64,000 nucleotides of DNA, taken from the NCBI RefSeq assembly GCF_903772925.1, contig NZ_LR812090.1, positions 1,446,333-1,510,332 on the forward strand, read 5' to 3'. Numbering within the stretch: the stretch's first letter is position 1; each line of letters starts with the position of its first letter. Positions 26,595-35,183 of this stretch are shown here, piece after piece. A program made the translations under genes and the position numbers. The stretch is from Alteromonas macleodii. GTDB taxonomy: Bacteria > Pseudomonadota > Gammaproteobacteria > Enterobacterales > Alteromonadaceae. The notes beneath the pieces were generated by a model that made no database searches, was not told where the DNA came from, and was given only the letters and a program-made list of their open reading frames with translations.

Positions 26595-28217
26595 TTACTT
26601 GTTCTTCAATATGTTCTTCACGCTCTGGTAGCGTGCGTGTTGGTCTTCAGATAGGGCTGTTGTTTCAAGAGTCTCTCTGCATTTGTTAATTGCAGCTACT
26701 GTGTCAGGAAGCATAGGCGCGTTTGCTTTTCTCGCTCTAATAATGGCTTGAAGGTAGTTCAGTGCAATTGAAGGGTTTTTAGGCATAACGCGAAATGCCT
26801 GAGCGAAGGTGGTATATGATTGCTCCAAATTACCTCGCTTATACTGGGCGACAGCCGTGTTATTGAGTGTTTTAGGGCTTAATGTAATCGCTTCTTTTTC
26901 TTCTTTTTCCTGCTTTAAATACGTCGCCATTAGGTTTAATTCATCAGCGCTTTCTTCCTGTCTTGATGAAATCGCATCTAAAATTGCAATCGACTCTTTT
27001 TTAAGTCCAACCTCATGCAGCGCTTTGGCTCTATCGAGTAATGCTTCAGTAGAGTGATGTTGAGCGTGGTCTGTGTGAAAGTCCGACAGCAGTGTCTGGG
27101 CTTTTACAGTGTCATCCTTTAAATAGTGAAGACGGGCATCGATCACTGTCAGTTCATCATTGACCGCTGCTTTTGGGTGAGCTTTTTTCAACTGACGTAA
27201 ATATTCATTGGTTTGTTTAACAATGCTGTTTACGTGTTCTGGCTCAGACGTCATCGCAAAATCAACACCAGCTCTTGCTGCAGTTAGATAAATATCTGGT
27301 TTATCGTAGATAGAGTTTTTTGCGTAGCGTACAACTTTTTTCGCACTGTTAAACTGGCTTTCGTAATCGTGTGTGATACGAGCAAGGTTTATCGCCATTT
27401 GATGGCGAGGGATATTCTGAGGAGAAATGTTGCATGCTAGCGCTGTACACTCAAGTGCGTCGTCAAACGCTGACTGTTTAATTTGTAGTTTGGCGAGTAA
27501 GTCGTATGCCTCTAATGCAGAATCAGGGCGCATCGCCAGTTGGATGATTTCTCTTTCTGCATCATCAAGCTCATTGAGTGCCAGAAGGCTTTTCGCAATT
27601 CCCATTCGAGCCCAGCTAAAATCTTGGATGTTTATTATTGACTCAAAGAAGACCAAAGCTTCCTGGAATCTCTCTGTGATAATAAACAAATCACCTTTAA
27701 TCTTCATTGCTAGAGGAAAGTGCTCGGCATGCTCGGGTTGTAGCAAGAAATGCTCAACTTCGGCTAGCGCCTTTTCATAGTCCTGTTTATCCATAAATGA
27801 ATAAACATTTTCAAGGGCCTTTTTCCTTGCTAGAACGCGAGAAAGCCGACGGTCTAATTCGTTAACGGAAAATGGCTTAGCAATAAATTCATCTGGTTGC
27901 AATTCGATAATTGCGTGGACGACTTCTGCTGATGTGTCTGCGCTAGTGAAGATAAATGCGCTGGTGAGCGGCAGTGAGTCAGACTCATTGAGTTGTTCTA
28001 GTAAAAAGTAACCGCCTTGTTCGGAACGTAAGTTATAGGAACAAATGATGGCGTCATAAGAGTGTTCTTGTAGCGCTGACAGTGCATGAGAGGGCCTATC
28101 AACATAGTCCATATTGCGGAAACCTAGCTGCTCAAGGGCATAGTGCATGTGGCTTTTTGCCAGCACCTGATCTTCGGCAATTAACAACTTAGTATTTCTA
28201 GCTAAGTGTAGCTTCAT
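26595..28217 (-). CDS. Receiver-like domain plus TPR protein
   Basis: 540 aa. Residues 9-130 are a CheY-like receiver fold: acidic pair AED (14-16), FTSAD, and the conserved Lys in FIAKPF. The expected phospho-acceptor position reads IICSYNL, with Ser60 in place of Asp, so phosphorylation by the normal route looks impossible. The remaining 400 residues are helical repeats consistent with TPRs (e.g. AVAQYKRGNLEQSYTTFAQAF, with PKNPSIALNYLQ). There is no DNA-binding or enzymatic output domain. Probably a protein-interaction scaffold, as in other TPR response regulators whose partners are unknown. Confidence 0.85.
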   Translation of the reverse strand: MKLHLARNTKLLIAEDQVLAKSHMHYALEQLGFRNMDYVDRPSHALSALQEHSYDAIICSYNLRSEQGGYFLLEQLNESDSLPLTSAFIFTSADTSAEVVHAIIELQPDEFIAKPFSVNELDRRLSRVLARKKALENVYSFMDKQDYEKALAEVEHFLLQPEHAEHFPLAMKIKGDLFIITERFQEALVFFESIINIQDFSWARMGIAKSLLALNELDDAEREIIQLAMRPDSALEAYDLLAKLQIKQSAFDDALECTALACNISPQNIPRHQMAINLARITHDYESQFNSAKKVVRYAKNSIYDKPDIYLTAARAGVDFAMTSEPEHVNSIVKQTNEYLRQLKKAHPKAAVNDELTVIDARLHYLKDDTVKAQTLLSDFHTDHAQHHSTEALLDRAKALHEVGLKKESIAILDAISSRQEESADELNLMATYLKQEKEEKEAITLSPKTLNNTAVAQYKRGNLEQSYTTFAQAFRVMPKNPSIALNYLQAIIRARKANAPMLPDTVAAINKCRETLETTALSEDQHARYQSVKNILKNK

Positions 28218-28575
28218 TAAAGGGTAGCCTTTAGGACGTTATGGGTTTCACCATACCACGATAATTATTTTTAAAGTATAGCTCGTCAGTGAGACTATCG
28301 CATAGTTGAGGTGATTCGTAGTGAATATAGGCAGTAGAAATCTTGTGGTGAATAGGGTGGTTAAGTGATTGTTATGATTTTTTTGGGCAATCTTTGGCTT
28401 GGGAGGTGCAATATTTGGCAGAGCTAAGTGACAGCATTGCTGGCGTAGTGTTTTTTAGAAGTGACTGATTTTGTTTAGAGTGTAAATTGCTTTTGCAATA
28501 TCTAGGTGAAGATAAACTGGTACTGTCAGTTTTTAAGGCTTTGATACGTTGATTGTGAAGAATATTAAAAGAAGA
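28218..28575. other. Intergenic, nothing recognised
   Basis: About 360 bases between the start of the receiver/TPR gene and the 3' end of the tRNA-Val cluster. It should hold the promoter of the former and the tRNA transcript end, but no clear terminator or repeat is visible. Confidence 0.4.
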
Positions 28576-28651
28576 TGGTGGACGCTACTGGGCTTGAACC
28601 AGTGACCCTCGCCTTGTAAGGGCGATGCTCTCCCAACTGAGCTAAGCGTCC
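28576..28651 (-). tRNA. tRNA-Val (UAC), copy 4 of the cluster
   Basis: 76 nt including encoded CCA. The cloverleaf is complete: GGACGCT acceptor arm, anticodon stem TCGCC/GGCGA around loop CTTACAA (anticodon TAC) and a TTCAAGC T-loop. It is distal in the minus-strand array. Confidence 0.96.
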
Positions 28652-28687
28652 GTATTTTGATTTCACTGTTTAGCCACTGTGAGGAAG

Positions 28688-28763
28688 TGGTGGACGCTAC
28701 TGGGCTTGAACCAGTGACCCTCGCCTTGTAAGGGCGATGCTCTCCCAACTGAGCTAAGCGTCC
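28688..28763 (-). tRNA. tRNA-Val (UAC), copy 3
   Basis: Identical to its three neighbours over 76 nt, with CCA encoded and anticodon TAC. Repeat period about 112 nt. Confidence 0.96.
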
Positions 28764-28800
28764 GTATTTTGATTTTCACTGTTTAGCCACTGTGAGGAAG

Positions 28801-28876
28801 TGGTGGACGCTACTGGGCTTGAACCAGTGACCCTCGCCTTGTAAGGGCGATGCTCTCCCAACTGAGCTAAGCGTCC
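28801..28876 (-). tRNA. tRNA-Val (UAC), copy 2
   Basis: Identical 76-nt copy with CCA encoded. The 36-37 nt spacers between copies are themselves nearly identical (TTTGATTTCACTGTTTA..CCACTGTGA). Confidence 0.96.
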
Positions 28877-28912
28877 ATATTTTGATTTCACTGTTTATCC
28901 ACTGTGAAGAGG

Positions 28913-28988
28913 TGGTGGACGCTACTGGGCTTGAACCAGTGACCCTCGCCTTGTAAGGGCGATGCTCTCCCAACTGAGCTAAGCGTCC
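28913..28988 (-). tRNA. tRNA-Val (UAC), promoter-proximal copy
   Basis: First tRNA of the minus-strand transcript, about 30 nt downstream of a near-consensus promoter (29025-29053). Complete cloverleaf with CCA. Confidence 0.96.
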
Positions 28989-29024
28989 ATATTTTTAAAA
29001 CCTTGCCTAAGCAAGTGGGGCGGT

Positions 29025-29053
29025 ATTATAGAGTCGGTTCCGTTAGTGTCAAC
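29025..29053 (-). promoter_or_regulatory. Sigma70 promoter for tRNA-Val array
   Basis: On the minus strand, TTGACA (29053-29048) and TATAAT (29030-29025) are both perfect and 17 bp apart, followed by a GC-rich discriminator as expected for stringently controlled tRNA operons. Confidence 0.9.
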
Positions 29054-29153
29054 AATAAAATTAAAGAAAAATGACTGTGTGCCCGAAATTTAGCCACTCT
29101 GACTGTATCTTAACTAAATTGATGAAAAGAACAGCGTTTTTAAGTGCCAAAAT

Positions 29154-29727
29154 GGACAGACACTTATTCGTGAAAGTGCGTGAAAGTGGACAGACACTTA
29201 TTCGGATATAATGCGCACACGTATCCTTATTTCGTTCAACTCTTTAGAGTGGAAGTTAAATCGAAGAAATTTAAATCGGACACACACTCTTTGTTTAGCA
29301 AAGTTCAAAGTGAATAGGCACTCGCTTGGCTAATGCAAGGAAGCGCACAAAAAACAGAAAAGAAACCAGTAAAAGGCAGTAAAGGGACAGACACTTATTC
29401 AAATATAGTGTGGAAAGACATCATTACCTAGTTCAAACCTGCAGCCAAGAATTATGTTGTTTCTTTCTATCTACGAAGTTAGATCGGACAGACACTTCTA
29501 TACAGAAAGTCAAATCGGACACACACTAATTAAGTTTGGACTAAATGCGTCCGTGTACTAAAACACACCTACTTTACTCATTGGACACCCACCTATTCAG
29601 CCAGAAGAGTGTCAATAAAAAGTGTCTGTCCCTTTTCTGCTTTTTTAGCAGTAAAAGGTTATTAGTTGTTTCTTTAACAGCTGAAAAAGCTGTTAAAGAA
29701 TCAATAAAGGAAAATAAGTGTCTGTCC
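29154..29727. repeat. Cluster of GGACAGACAC-family repeats upstream of gltX
   Basis: The 770-bp gap between the tRNA-Val promoter and gltX has no credible ORF but holds six exact copies of the 10-mer: forward at 29154, 29188, 29385 and 29486, and reverse at 29622 and 29718. The sister form GGACACACAC occurs at 29278 and 29517. Forward copies continue as ...ACTTATTC in three cases, so the repeated unit can be about 16 bp. Confidence 0.85.
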
Positions 29728-29758
29728 ACTTTCTTATCCATCTATTCTCAACTTACTT

Positions 29759-29785
29759 TTGAAGTCGCGCGGAGACTGGTAGAAT
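29759..29785 (+). promoter_or_regulatory. Possible gltX promoter
   Basis: TTGAAG (29759-29764) and TAGAAT (29780-29785), followed by a GCGCC discriminator, about 40 nt before the gltX start. The spacer is short (15-16 bp), hence the moderate confidence. Confidence 0.5.
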
Positions 29786-29826
29786 GCGCCCATCTTTAGA
29801 AACACTATTAACAATAGAGAGTGACC

Positions 29827-31236
29827 ATGTCGGTTGTTACACGATTTGCACCCAGCCCAACAGGCTACCTTCACGTTGGCGGCGCACGAACTGCGCTTTA
29901 TTCTTGGCTTCTTGCGAAAAGCAAAGGCGGTGAGTTTGTTCTTCGTATTGAAGATACGGATATCGAGCGTTCAACTGAAGAAGCTAAGCAGGCTATTTTA
30001 GATGGTATGCAATGGTTAGGTTTAACTTGGGACACAGGCCCTATCTATCAAACTGAGCGTTTTGATAGATATAAGGAACTTATCCAGCAGCTTTTGGATG
30101 AAGGTAAAGCGTATAAATGCTTTATGAGCTCTGAAGAGCTAGATGCAATTCGTGAAGCGCAAAAAGAGCGCGGTGAAAAGCCTCGCTATCCTGGCACATG
30201 GAGAGACAGAACTGATCACCCTGAAGGTGAGCCGTTTGTTATTCGCTTCAAAAACCCTTTAGAAGGCAAGGTTGTTATTAACGATCATGTCCGAGGAAAA
30301 ATTGAGATTAGCAATACAGAACTCGACGATCTCATTATCCAGCGTACTGATGGCACGCCTACCTATAACTTCTGTGTAGTTGTAGATGATTGGGACATGG
30401 GCATTACCCATGTAGTGCGTGGTGAAGACCATATAAATAACACGCCACGCCAAATCAATATACTTGAAGCCCTTAATGCACCTGTTCCAGAGTACGCTCA
30501 CGTTTCGATGATCTTGGGTGATGACGGAAAGAAACTGTCAAAACGACATGGTGCAGTAAGTGTAATGCAGTATCGTGATGACGGCTTCCTACCACAAGCT
30601 GTGCTTAACTATCTTGTTAGGTTGGGCTGGTCTCACGGCGACCAAGAAGTTTTCTCTGTAGATGAAATGATTGAGAAATTTAGCTTGGATGCAATAGGGC
30701 AGTCTGCGTCGGCATTTAATACAGAAAAGCTAATCTGGTTAAATCAGCATTACATAAAGACATTGCCAGCAAGCGAGGTTGCTTCACATGCTAAATGGCA
30801 TTTCGAACAGTTAAATGTTGATTTAACAACAGGTCCAGCGCTTGAATCTATTATTGCTATTCAAGCGGATAGGGTTAAAACTCTTAAAGAGTTAGCAGAG
30901 ATTTCTACATACTTTTATCAAGACTATGAAGATTTTGATGCGAATGCAGCGAAAAAACACCTTCGCCCAGTCGCTCGAGGTCCATTAGAGCTTGCTAAAG
31001 ATAAATTAATGGCAATTGAAGACTGGAACCCAGAAAATATTCAAGCAGCTATTAATAGTACGGCTGAAGAACTGGAAGTAGGTATGGGTAAAGTAGGCAT
31101 GCCGCTGCGTGTAGCTGTAACAGGCGGGGGTAATTCACCGTCTCTAGATATCACGTTGAATCTTATCTCAAAAGAGAAAATTGGCGAGAGAATCGACAAA
31201 GCGCTTACTTTTATAGCAAACAGAGAAAATTCATAA
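29827..31236 (+). CDS. gltX: Glutamyl-tRNA synthetase
   Basis: Class I synthetase charging tRNA-Glu. The HIGH-type motif is in [19 protein letters not shown] and the KMSKS-type motif is [28 protein letters not shown] follows the Rossmann start. About 469 aa, standard. ATG 29827 is preferred over the GTG 6 bases upstream because it gives the family-typical N-terminus. The gene lies between a tRNA-Val(UAC) array and a tRNA-Ala(GGC), the same neighbours gltX has in E. coli, and immediately before four genes for its own substrate tRNA-Glu. Confidence 0.97.
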   Translation: MSVVTRFAPSPTGYLHVGGARTALYSWLLAKSKGGEFVLRIEDTDIERSTEEAKQAILDGMQWLGLTWDTGPIYQTERFDRYKELIQQLLDEGKAYKCFMSSEELDAIREAQKERGEKPRYPGTWRDRTDHPEGEPFVIRFKNPLEGKVVINDHVRGKIEISNTELDDLIIQRTDGTPTYNFCVVVDDWDMGITHVVRGEDHINNTPRQINILEALNAPVPEYAHVSMILGDDGKKLSKRHGAVSVMQYRDDGFLPQAVLNYLVRLGWSHGDQEVFSVDEMIEKFSLDAIGQSASAFNTEKLIWLNQHYIKTLPASEVASHAKWHFEQLNVDLTTGPALESIIAIQADRVKTLKELAEISTYFYQDYEDFDANAAKKHLRPVARGPLELAKDKLMAIEDWNPENIQAAINSTAEELEVGMGKVGMPLRVAVTGGGNSPSLDITLNLISKEKIGERIDKALTFIANRENS

Positions 31237-31244
31237 AAAAAGCG

Positions 31245-31273
31245 TTGACATGACAGAGGGGGATGCCTAGAAT
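31245..31273 (+). promoter_or_regulatory. Sigma70 promoter for tRNA-Ala/Glu array
   Basis: TTGACA (31245-31250), a 17-bp spacer and TAGAAT (31268-31273), then the GC-rich discriminator GCGCCCCG. It starts 8 bp after the gltX stop and lies about 50 nt before the tRNA-Ala gene. Confidence 0.9.
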
Positions 31274-31321
31274 GCGCCCCGCTGTCACGGAACAGTCACA
31301 CAAAATGACTGGTACCATGAT

Positions 31322-31397
31322 GGGGCCATAGCTCAGCTGGGAGAGCGCCTGCATGGCATGCAGGAGGTCGGCGGTTCGATCCCGCCTGGCTCCACCA
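31322..31397 (+). tRNA. tRNA-Ala (GGC)
   Basis: 76 nt with encoded CCA. The anticodon stem CCTGC/GCAGG encloses ATGGCAT (anticodon GGC). First gene of the plus-strand tRNA transcript; not the UGC isoacceptor typical of rRNA spacers. Confidence 0.96.
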
Positions 31398-31490
31398 AGT
31401 CACATTGAGATGTGGTTTGATATAGGCTGAAGCTGTTAACGCAGCTTCGGACTGAAAAATTCGAAAATTTAGTTTCGAAAAAAGAATTCA

Positions 31491-31566
31491 GTCCCCTTCG
31501 TCTAGAGGCCTAGGACACCGCCCTTTCACGGCGGTAACAGGGGTTCGAATCCCCTAGGGGACGCCA
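31491..31566 (+). tRNA. tRNA-Glu (UUC), copy 1
   Basis: 76 nt with CCA. Acceptor GTCCCCT/AGGGGAC, anticodon stem CCGCC/GGCGG around CTTTCAC (anticodon TTC). Confidence 0.96.
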
Positions 31567-31717
31567 TTTTATCGCGTCACAGTCGATTAAAACTGTGAAA
31601 TAGGCTGGAGTTGTTATTTCAACTTCCGACTGAAAGTTTCGGTAAGGATAAGCTCGGTTAACACTGTCTTATACTCACAGAAATTTAGTGAAGTACATCT
31701 TCACTAGAAGATTTTCA

Positions 31718-31793
31718 GTCCCCTTCGTCTAGAGGCCTAGGACACCGCCCTTTCACGGCGGTAACAGGGGTTCGAATCCCCTAGGGGACGCCA
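31718..31793 (+). tRNA. tRNA-Glu (UUC), copy 2
   Basis: Identical to copy 1. The preceding spacer carries CACAGT...ACTGTG and AGTGAAG...CTTCACT hairpins, probably used in transcript processing. Confidence 0.96.
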
Positions 31794-31950
31794 TTTTATC
31801 GCGTCACAGTCGATTAAAACTGTGAAATAGGCTGGAGTTGATTATTCAACTTCTGACTGAAAGTTTCGGTAGGGAAAGGTCGCTCAGTTCGCTGGCTCAC
31901 TTCGACTTACTGAAAAATTCGGAAGCGGAGCTTTCGAAAGAAGATTTTCA

Positions 31951-32026
31951 GTCCCCTTCGTCTAGAGGCCTAGGACACCGCCCTTTCACGGCGGTAACAG
32001 GGGTTCGAATCCCCTAGGGGACGCCA
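31951..32026 (+). tRNA. tRNA-Glu (UUC), copy 3
   Basis: Identical 76-nt copy with CCA. Its upstream spacer shares its first about 85 nt with the other spacers but differs in the 3' half. Confidence 0.96.
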
Positions 32027-32177
32027 TTTTATCGCGTCACAGTCGATTAAAACTGTGAAATAGGCTGGAGTTGATTATTCAACTTCTGACTGAAAGTTTC
32101 GGTAGGAATAAGATTGTTAATTGCATTCTTGAGCTTACAGAAATTTAGTGAAGTGTATCTTCACTAGCAAAGTTTCA

Positions 32178-32253
32178 GTCCCCTTCGTCTAGAGGCCTAG
32201 GACACCGCCCTTTCACGGCGGTAACAGGGGTTCGAATCCCCTAGGGGACGCCA
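32178..32253 (+). tRNA. tRNA-Glu (UUC), copy 4
   Basis: Identical copy with CCA, last in the array, followed within 6 nt by a rho-independent terminator. Confidence 0.96.
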
Positions 32254-32258
32254 TATCG

Positions 32259-32287
32259 AAAAAACCAGCCATTCGGCTGGTTTTTTT
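32259..32287 (+). terminator. Terminator of tRNA-Ala/Glu array
   Basis: ACCAGCC and GGCTGGT form the stem with an ATTC loop, flanked by an A run and followed by seven T. Confidence 0.93.
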
Positions 32288-32616
32288 GTTTTTGTCTCCG
32301 GAAACTTTGTGGAAAGACACTTTCACACTTCCTCAACCACAAGTCGTTTTTAATTGCTAGTGAATTGCCAGTGGACAGTCACTTACATTTTCTTTCTGAA
32401 CAAATGGCTACCCAAGTATTACTAACTCGACCTTTCATGCTTATTCTAGAGTGAACTAATCCTTTGCAAAGCTACGTCAACATACCATTGAGCAACTAAC
32501 TTTTTAGGATATGAAGCGTAAAGATCTAATGTCACAACCATCGATTAATCTCTTGTAAAGTAGATACGTAAGCTTACTGAGCTGTTATGATCTCTTAAAT
32601 ACAAAAGAGGTGTTAT
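32288..32616. other. Intergenic with one sister-form repeat
   Basis: About 330 bases before the M14 peptidase gene. GGACAGTCAC occurs at 32373-32382 and a degraded form (GGAAAGACAC) near 32312. Nothing else is recognised. Confidence 0.5.
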
Positions 32617-33522
32617 ATGCAGAATTATCCAATTGGGACCCCAGGTGAGCCATGGAGCGAGAAAGACATATCGCAGTGGAAATCTAAACAGACTGTGAAA
32701 AGAAGTTATCAAGAAGAAGTACTCGATAAACTTTTTAATATTATTCCTGAAGGCTTTGAACTAAAGCAGTATGGTTCTCTCCCATACGATTCTGAGCGCT
32801 ATCCGTTATATGCAGTAGTGCCAAATAACTTTGATACTAAAAAGCCTACAGCGCTTGTTACGGGGGGAGTTCACGGTTATGAAACGAGTGGCGTGCAAGG
32901 CGCGCTTCAGTTTATTAACACAAAGTTGTCACAGTATGCAGGGCAAGTAAACATTGTAGTTGTGCCATGTGTAAGCCCTTGGGGTTACGAGACGATAAAC
33001 CGGTGGAATCCAATGGCACTCGATCCAAATCGTTCATTTTACAGCGACTCCCCAGCACCAGAATCCGCTCAGCTTATGCAGTTAGTGTCTGACCTAACGT
33101 TGTCGCTAACACTACATATTGATTTACATGAGACGACCGATACAGATAACACTGAATTCAGACCGGCGCTGGCCGCACGGGATGGCGTAACCCATGATAA
33201 TTGGAATATACCTGACGGTTTCTATACGGTCGCAAACACGCCAAATCCACAAATAGAGTTTCAAAAAGCTGTAATCGATTCGGTGAAAAAAGTAACGCAC
33301 ATCGCTCCTGCAGACGAGAACGGCAAGATTATTGGAGCAGATGTGGTGAGTGAAGGTGTTATCTGCTATGACAAGAAGGCTTTGTATCTTTGTGGCGGTA
33401 TGACAGATGCCAAATATGTTACAACAACGGAAGTTTATCCCGATAGTGATAATGCGACACCTGAAAATTGTAACGACGCTCAAGTAGCCGCAATCTGCGC
33501 AGCACTTGATTACTCGAAATAG
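32617..33522 (+). CDS. M14 family zinc carboxypeptidase-like protein
   Basis: 301 aa, cytoplasmic (no signal peptide). The zinc site is visible as GGVHGYETSG (His and Glu) and LHIDLHETTD (third ligand His). NRWNPMALDPNRSF is the Arg/Asn substrate-binding stretch typical of M14 carboxypeptidases and of succinylglutamate desuccinylase-like (M14) enzymes. The catalytic Glu near the C-terminus is not assigned with certainty. AGAGG precedes the ATG. Substrate unknown; it stands alone between the tRNA array and two small genes. Confidence 0.85.
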   Translation: MQNYPIGTPGEPWSEKDISQWKSKQTVKRSYQEEVLDKLFNIIPEGFELKQYGSLPYDSERYPLYAVVPNNFDTKKPTALVTGGVHGYETSGVQGALQFINTKLSQYAGQVNIVVVPCVSPWGYETINRWNPMALDPNRSFYSDSPAPESAQLMQLVSDLTLSLTLHIDLHETTDTDNTEFRPALAARDGVTHDNWNIPDGFYTVANTPNPQIEFQKAVIDSVKKVTHIAPADENGKIIGADVVSEGVICYDKKALYLCGGMTDAKYVTTTEVYPDSDNATPENCNDAQVAAICAALDYSK

Positions 33523-33581
33523 ACGCTTGAACGTTTAGACGTCTAGATGTATATTTGAGCCTCTTTCAAAGGAGGCTTTTT

Positions 33582-33803
33582 GTGTTTACTTATTCTGCGG
33601 TTATTTACGACGGTAAAAAACAAAATTTAGTGCGATATGAATGTGGGACATACACTGAGTTTGCTTCATATCTTGAATCGCGTTTTGGTTGCCATGTTTG
33701 TTTATGGTCAAATAAAGAACTGTCGGAAAACACAATGGCGGCTATTGCTGCTTCGCATGCACAAAGTAAAAATGAAGGTTTAGATAAAACAGAAGCTTTA
33801 TGA
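33582..33803 (+). CDS. Small protein coupled to DUF1289 gene
   Basis: 73 aa starting at GTG 33582, chosen because AAAGGAGG (33567-33574) lies at ideal distance. Contains GTYTEFASYLESRFGCHVCLWSNKEL, an alpha/beta-looking domain with two Cys, then an Ala-rich tail. I do not recognise the family. Its stop overlaps the following ATG (ATGA), so it is translationally coupled to the DUF1289 protein. Confidence 0.65.
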   Translation: MFTYSAVIYDGKKQNLVRYECGTYTEFASYLESRFGCHVCLWSNKELSENTMAAIAASHAQSKNEGLDKTEAL

Positions 33804-33964
33804 ACTCAACATCACCGTGTATAGCCTTGTGTAAATTGAATGAAGATGAAATATGCGTTGGATGCAAACGTACTATTGATGAGATAGTAAATTGGAGGAC
33901 ATACACTGATAACCAAAAGCTCTCCGTTCTCGCTCGTCTAGAGAAGGATACTACTTCCCAATAA
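33800..33964 (+). CDS. DUF1289 family small cysteine-rich protein
   Basis: 54 aa, overlapping the previous stop by 4 bp. The reading is SPCIALCKLNEDEICVGCKR, then TIDEIVNW and LSVLARLE. The Cys-x3-Cys...Cys-x2-Cys pattern and the trailing helix are the DUF1289 hallmark. These proteins are often annotated as predicted Fe-S or zinc-binding proteins, with unknown role. Short, but family conservation makes it convincing. Confidence 0.88.
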   Translation: MNSTSPCIALCKLNEDEICVGCKRTIDEIVNWRTYTDNQKLSVLARLEKDTTSQ

Positions 33965-34039
33965 TGTGATAATGATAAGCTAAAATTTTACGTTGTAATC
34001 CAAATAAAAAACCACTTTATAACAACCTCTTGTTTAAGT

Positions 34040-34122
34040 GGACAGACACTTACTCATCATTAGTACAATTCCTTTCAGTAGCGCCGGTAGTCTGTTTAAG
34101 CGCAACTAAAGTGGACAGACAC
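34040..34122 (+). repeat. Two GGACAGACAC repeats upstream of dusC
   Basis: Exact forward copies at 34040-34049 and 34113-34122, both in the context GTGGACAGACAC. The first continues CTTACT. They lie between the DUF1289 gene and the dusC promoter region. Confidence 0.8.
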
Positions 34123-34219
34123 AAAGTTTATAAACTGAGCCCCAAGTCCTGGCTGAAATTAACTCTTTTTGCTACACTCCCGCGCCAATTTTATGTTCTA
34201 TTAACGTGAGACGTTTATA

Positions 34220-35158
34220 ATGAAAGTAATGCTTGCCCCTATGGAAGGCGTTGTCGATCACTTAATGAGAGATATGCTCACTCGTGTGGGTGGTTTTGAC
34301 CAGTGTGTTACTGAGTTTGTAAGGGTTGTTGATCAAAAACTACCCAAGAAAACGTTTTATAGACTTTGCCCAGAGCTACACAACGGCGGCAAAACCCCCT
34401 CAGGCGTACCAGTAAGAGTCCAATTGCTAGGGCAACATCCACAATGGCTTGCAGAGAATGCGCAAACTGCAATAGAACTGGGCTCTCCAGGTGTTGATCT
34501 GAACTTTGGTTGCCCTGCTAAGACAGTCAACAAAAGTAAGGGCGGCGCAGTATTGTTGAAGGAGACGCAAACTCTTTACGAAATTGTAAAAGCGGTTAGG
34601 GATGCCGTACCTGCTGAAATCCCGGTTTCAGCCAAAATCAGGCTGGGCTTTGAGGACAAGTCTTTAGCTATTGATAATGCTATTGCAATTACTGAAGCAG
34701 GGGCCTCTGAGCTTGTTGTTCATGCAAGAACAAAAACAGAAGGCTACAAGCCACCGGCTTACTGGGAGTGGATAGCGAAAATTAAGCAGCACACTAATAT
34801 CCCCATAGTAGCTAATGGCGAAATTTGGAACGCTGAAGATGCTAAGCGGTGTCAAAGCCAATCAGAGTGTACCAACCTAATGATTGGAAGAGGCGCTTTA
34901 GCTATGCCTAATTTGGCGTTGAGTATCAAAGAAGGCGTAGCACCTATGCCATGGTCTGAACTGGCCGCGTTGTTGATACAGTACTCTGGCTACGAAATTT
35001 TTGGTGATAAAGGAAAATATTACCCTAATCGCATAAAACAGTGGTGCGGCTACCTAAAAAGACAATACCCAGAAGCTGAAACACTATTCAATGACATTAG
35101 ACGTCTAACGAACTCTCAAGACATCGTTGACGTACTGGCTCGCCGAGCTGATATTTAA
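34220..35158 (+). CDS. dusC: tRNA-dihydrouridine(16) synthase
   Basis: FMN-dependent enzyme that reduces U16 in the tRNA D-loop. 312 aa. The N-terminus MLAPMEGVVDHLMRDML is characteristic of DusC; GVDLNFGCPAKTVNKSKGGAVLL holds the catalytic Cys, and VHARTKTEGY and PIVANGEIWN bind FMN phosphate. The C-terminal helical domain (YYPNRIKQWCGYLKRQYP) binds tRNA. It converges on the RAYT gene after 25 bp. Confidence 0.95.
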   Translation: MKVMLAPMEGVVDHLMRDMLTRVGGFDQCVTEFVRVVDQKLPKKTFYRLCPELHNGGKTPSGVPVRVQLLGQHPQWLAENAQTAIELGSPGVDLNFGCPAKTVNKSKGGAVLLKETQTLYEIVKAVRDAVPAEIPVSAKIRLGFEDKSLAIDNAIAITEAGASELVVHARTKTEGYKPPAYWEWIAKIKQHTNIPIVANGEIWNAEDAKRCQSQSECTNLMIGRGALAMPNLALSIKEGVAPMPWSELAALLIQYSGYEIFGDKGKYYPNRIKQWCGYLKRQYPEAETLFNDIRRLTNSQDIVDVLARRADI

Positions 35159-35183
35159 CAGATAACGTCGTTGCTTTACCGAC

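Noticed and set aside
28533..28973. Two nearly identical frames (MGEHRPYKARV...)
   Set aside because: They are translations of the repeated tRNA-Val genes, not proteins.
29545..29799. 84-codon frame upstream of gltX
   Set aside because: It is assembled from repeat copies and the gltX promoter region; low-complexity Ser/Leu/Lys composition and no ribosome-binding site.
28576..32253. CRISPR-like regular repeats
   Set aside because: The regular units are tRNA genes and their spacers; spacers are similar to each other rather than unique.
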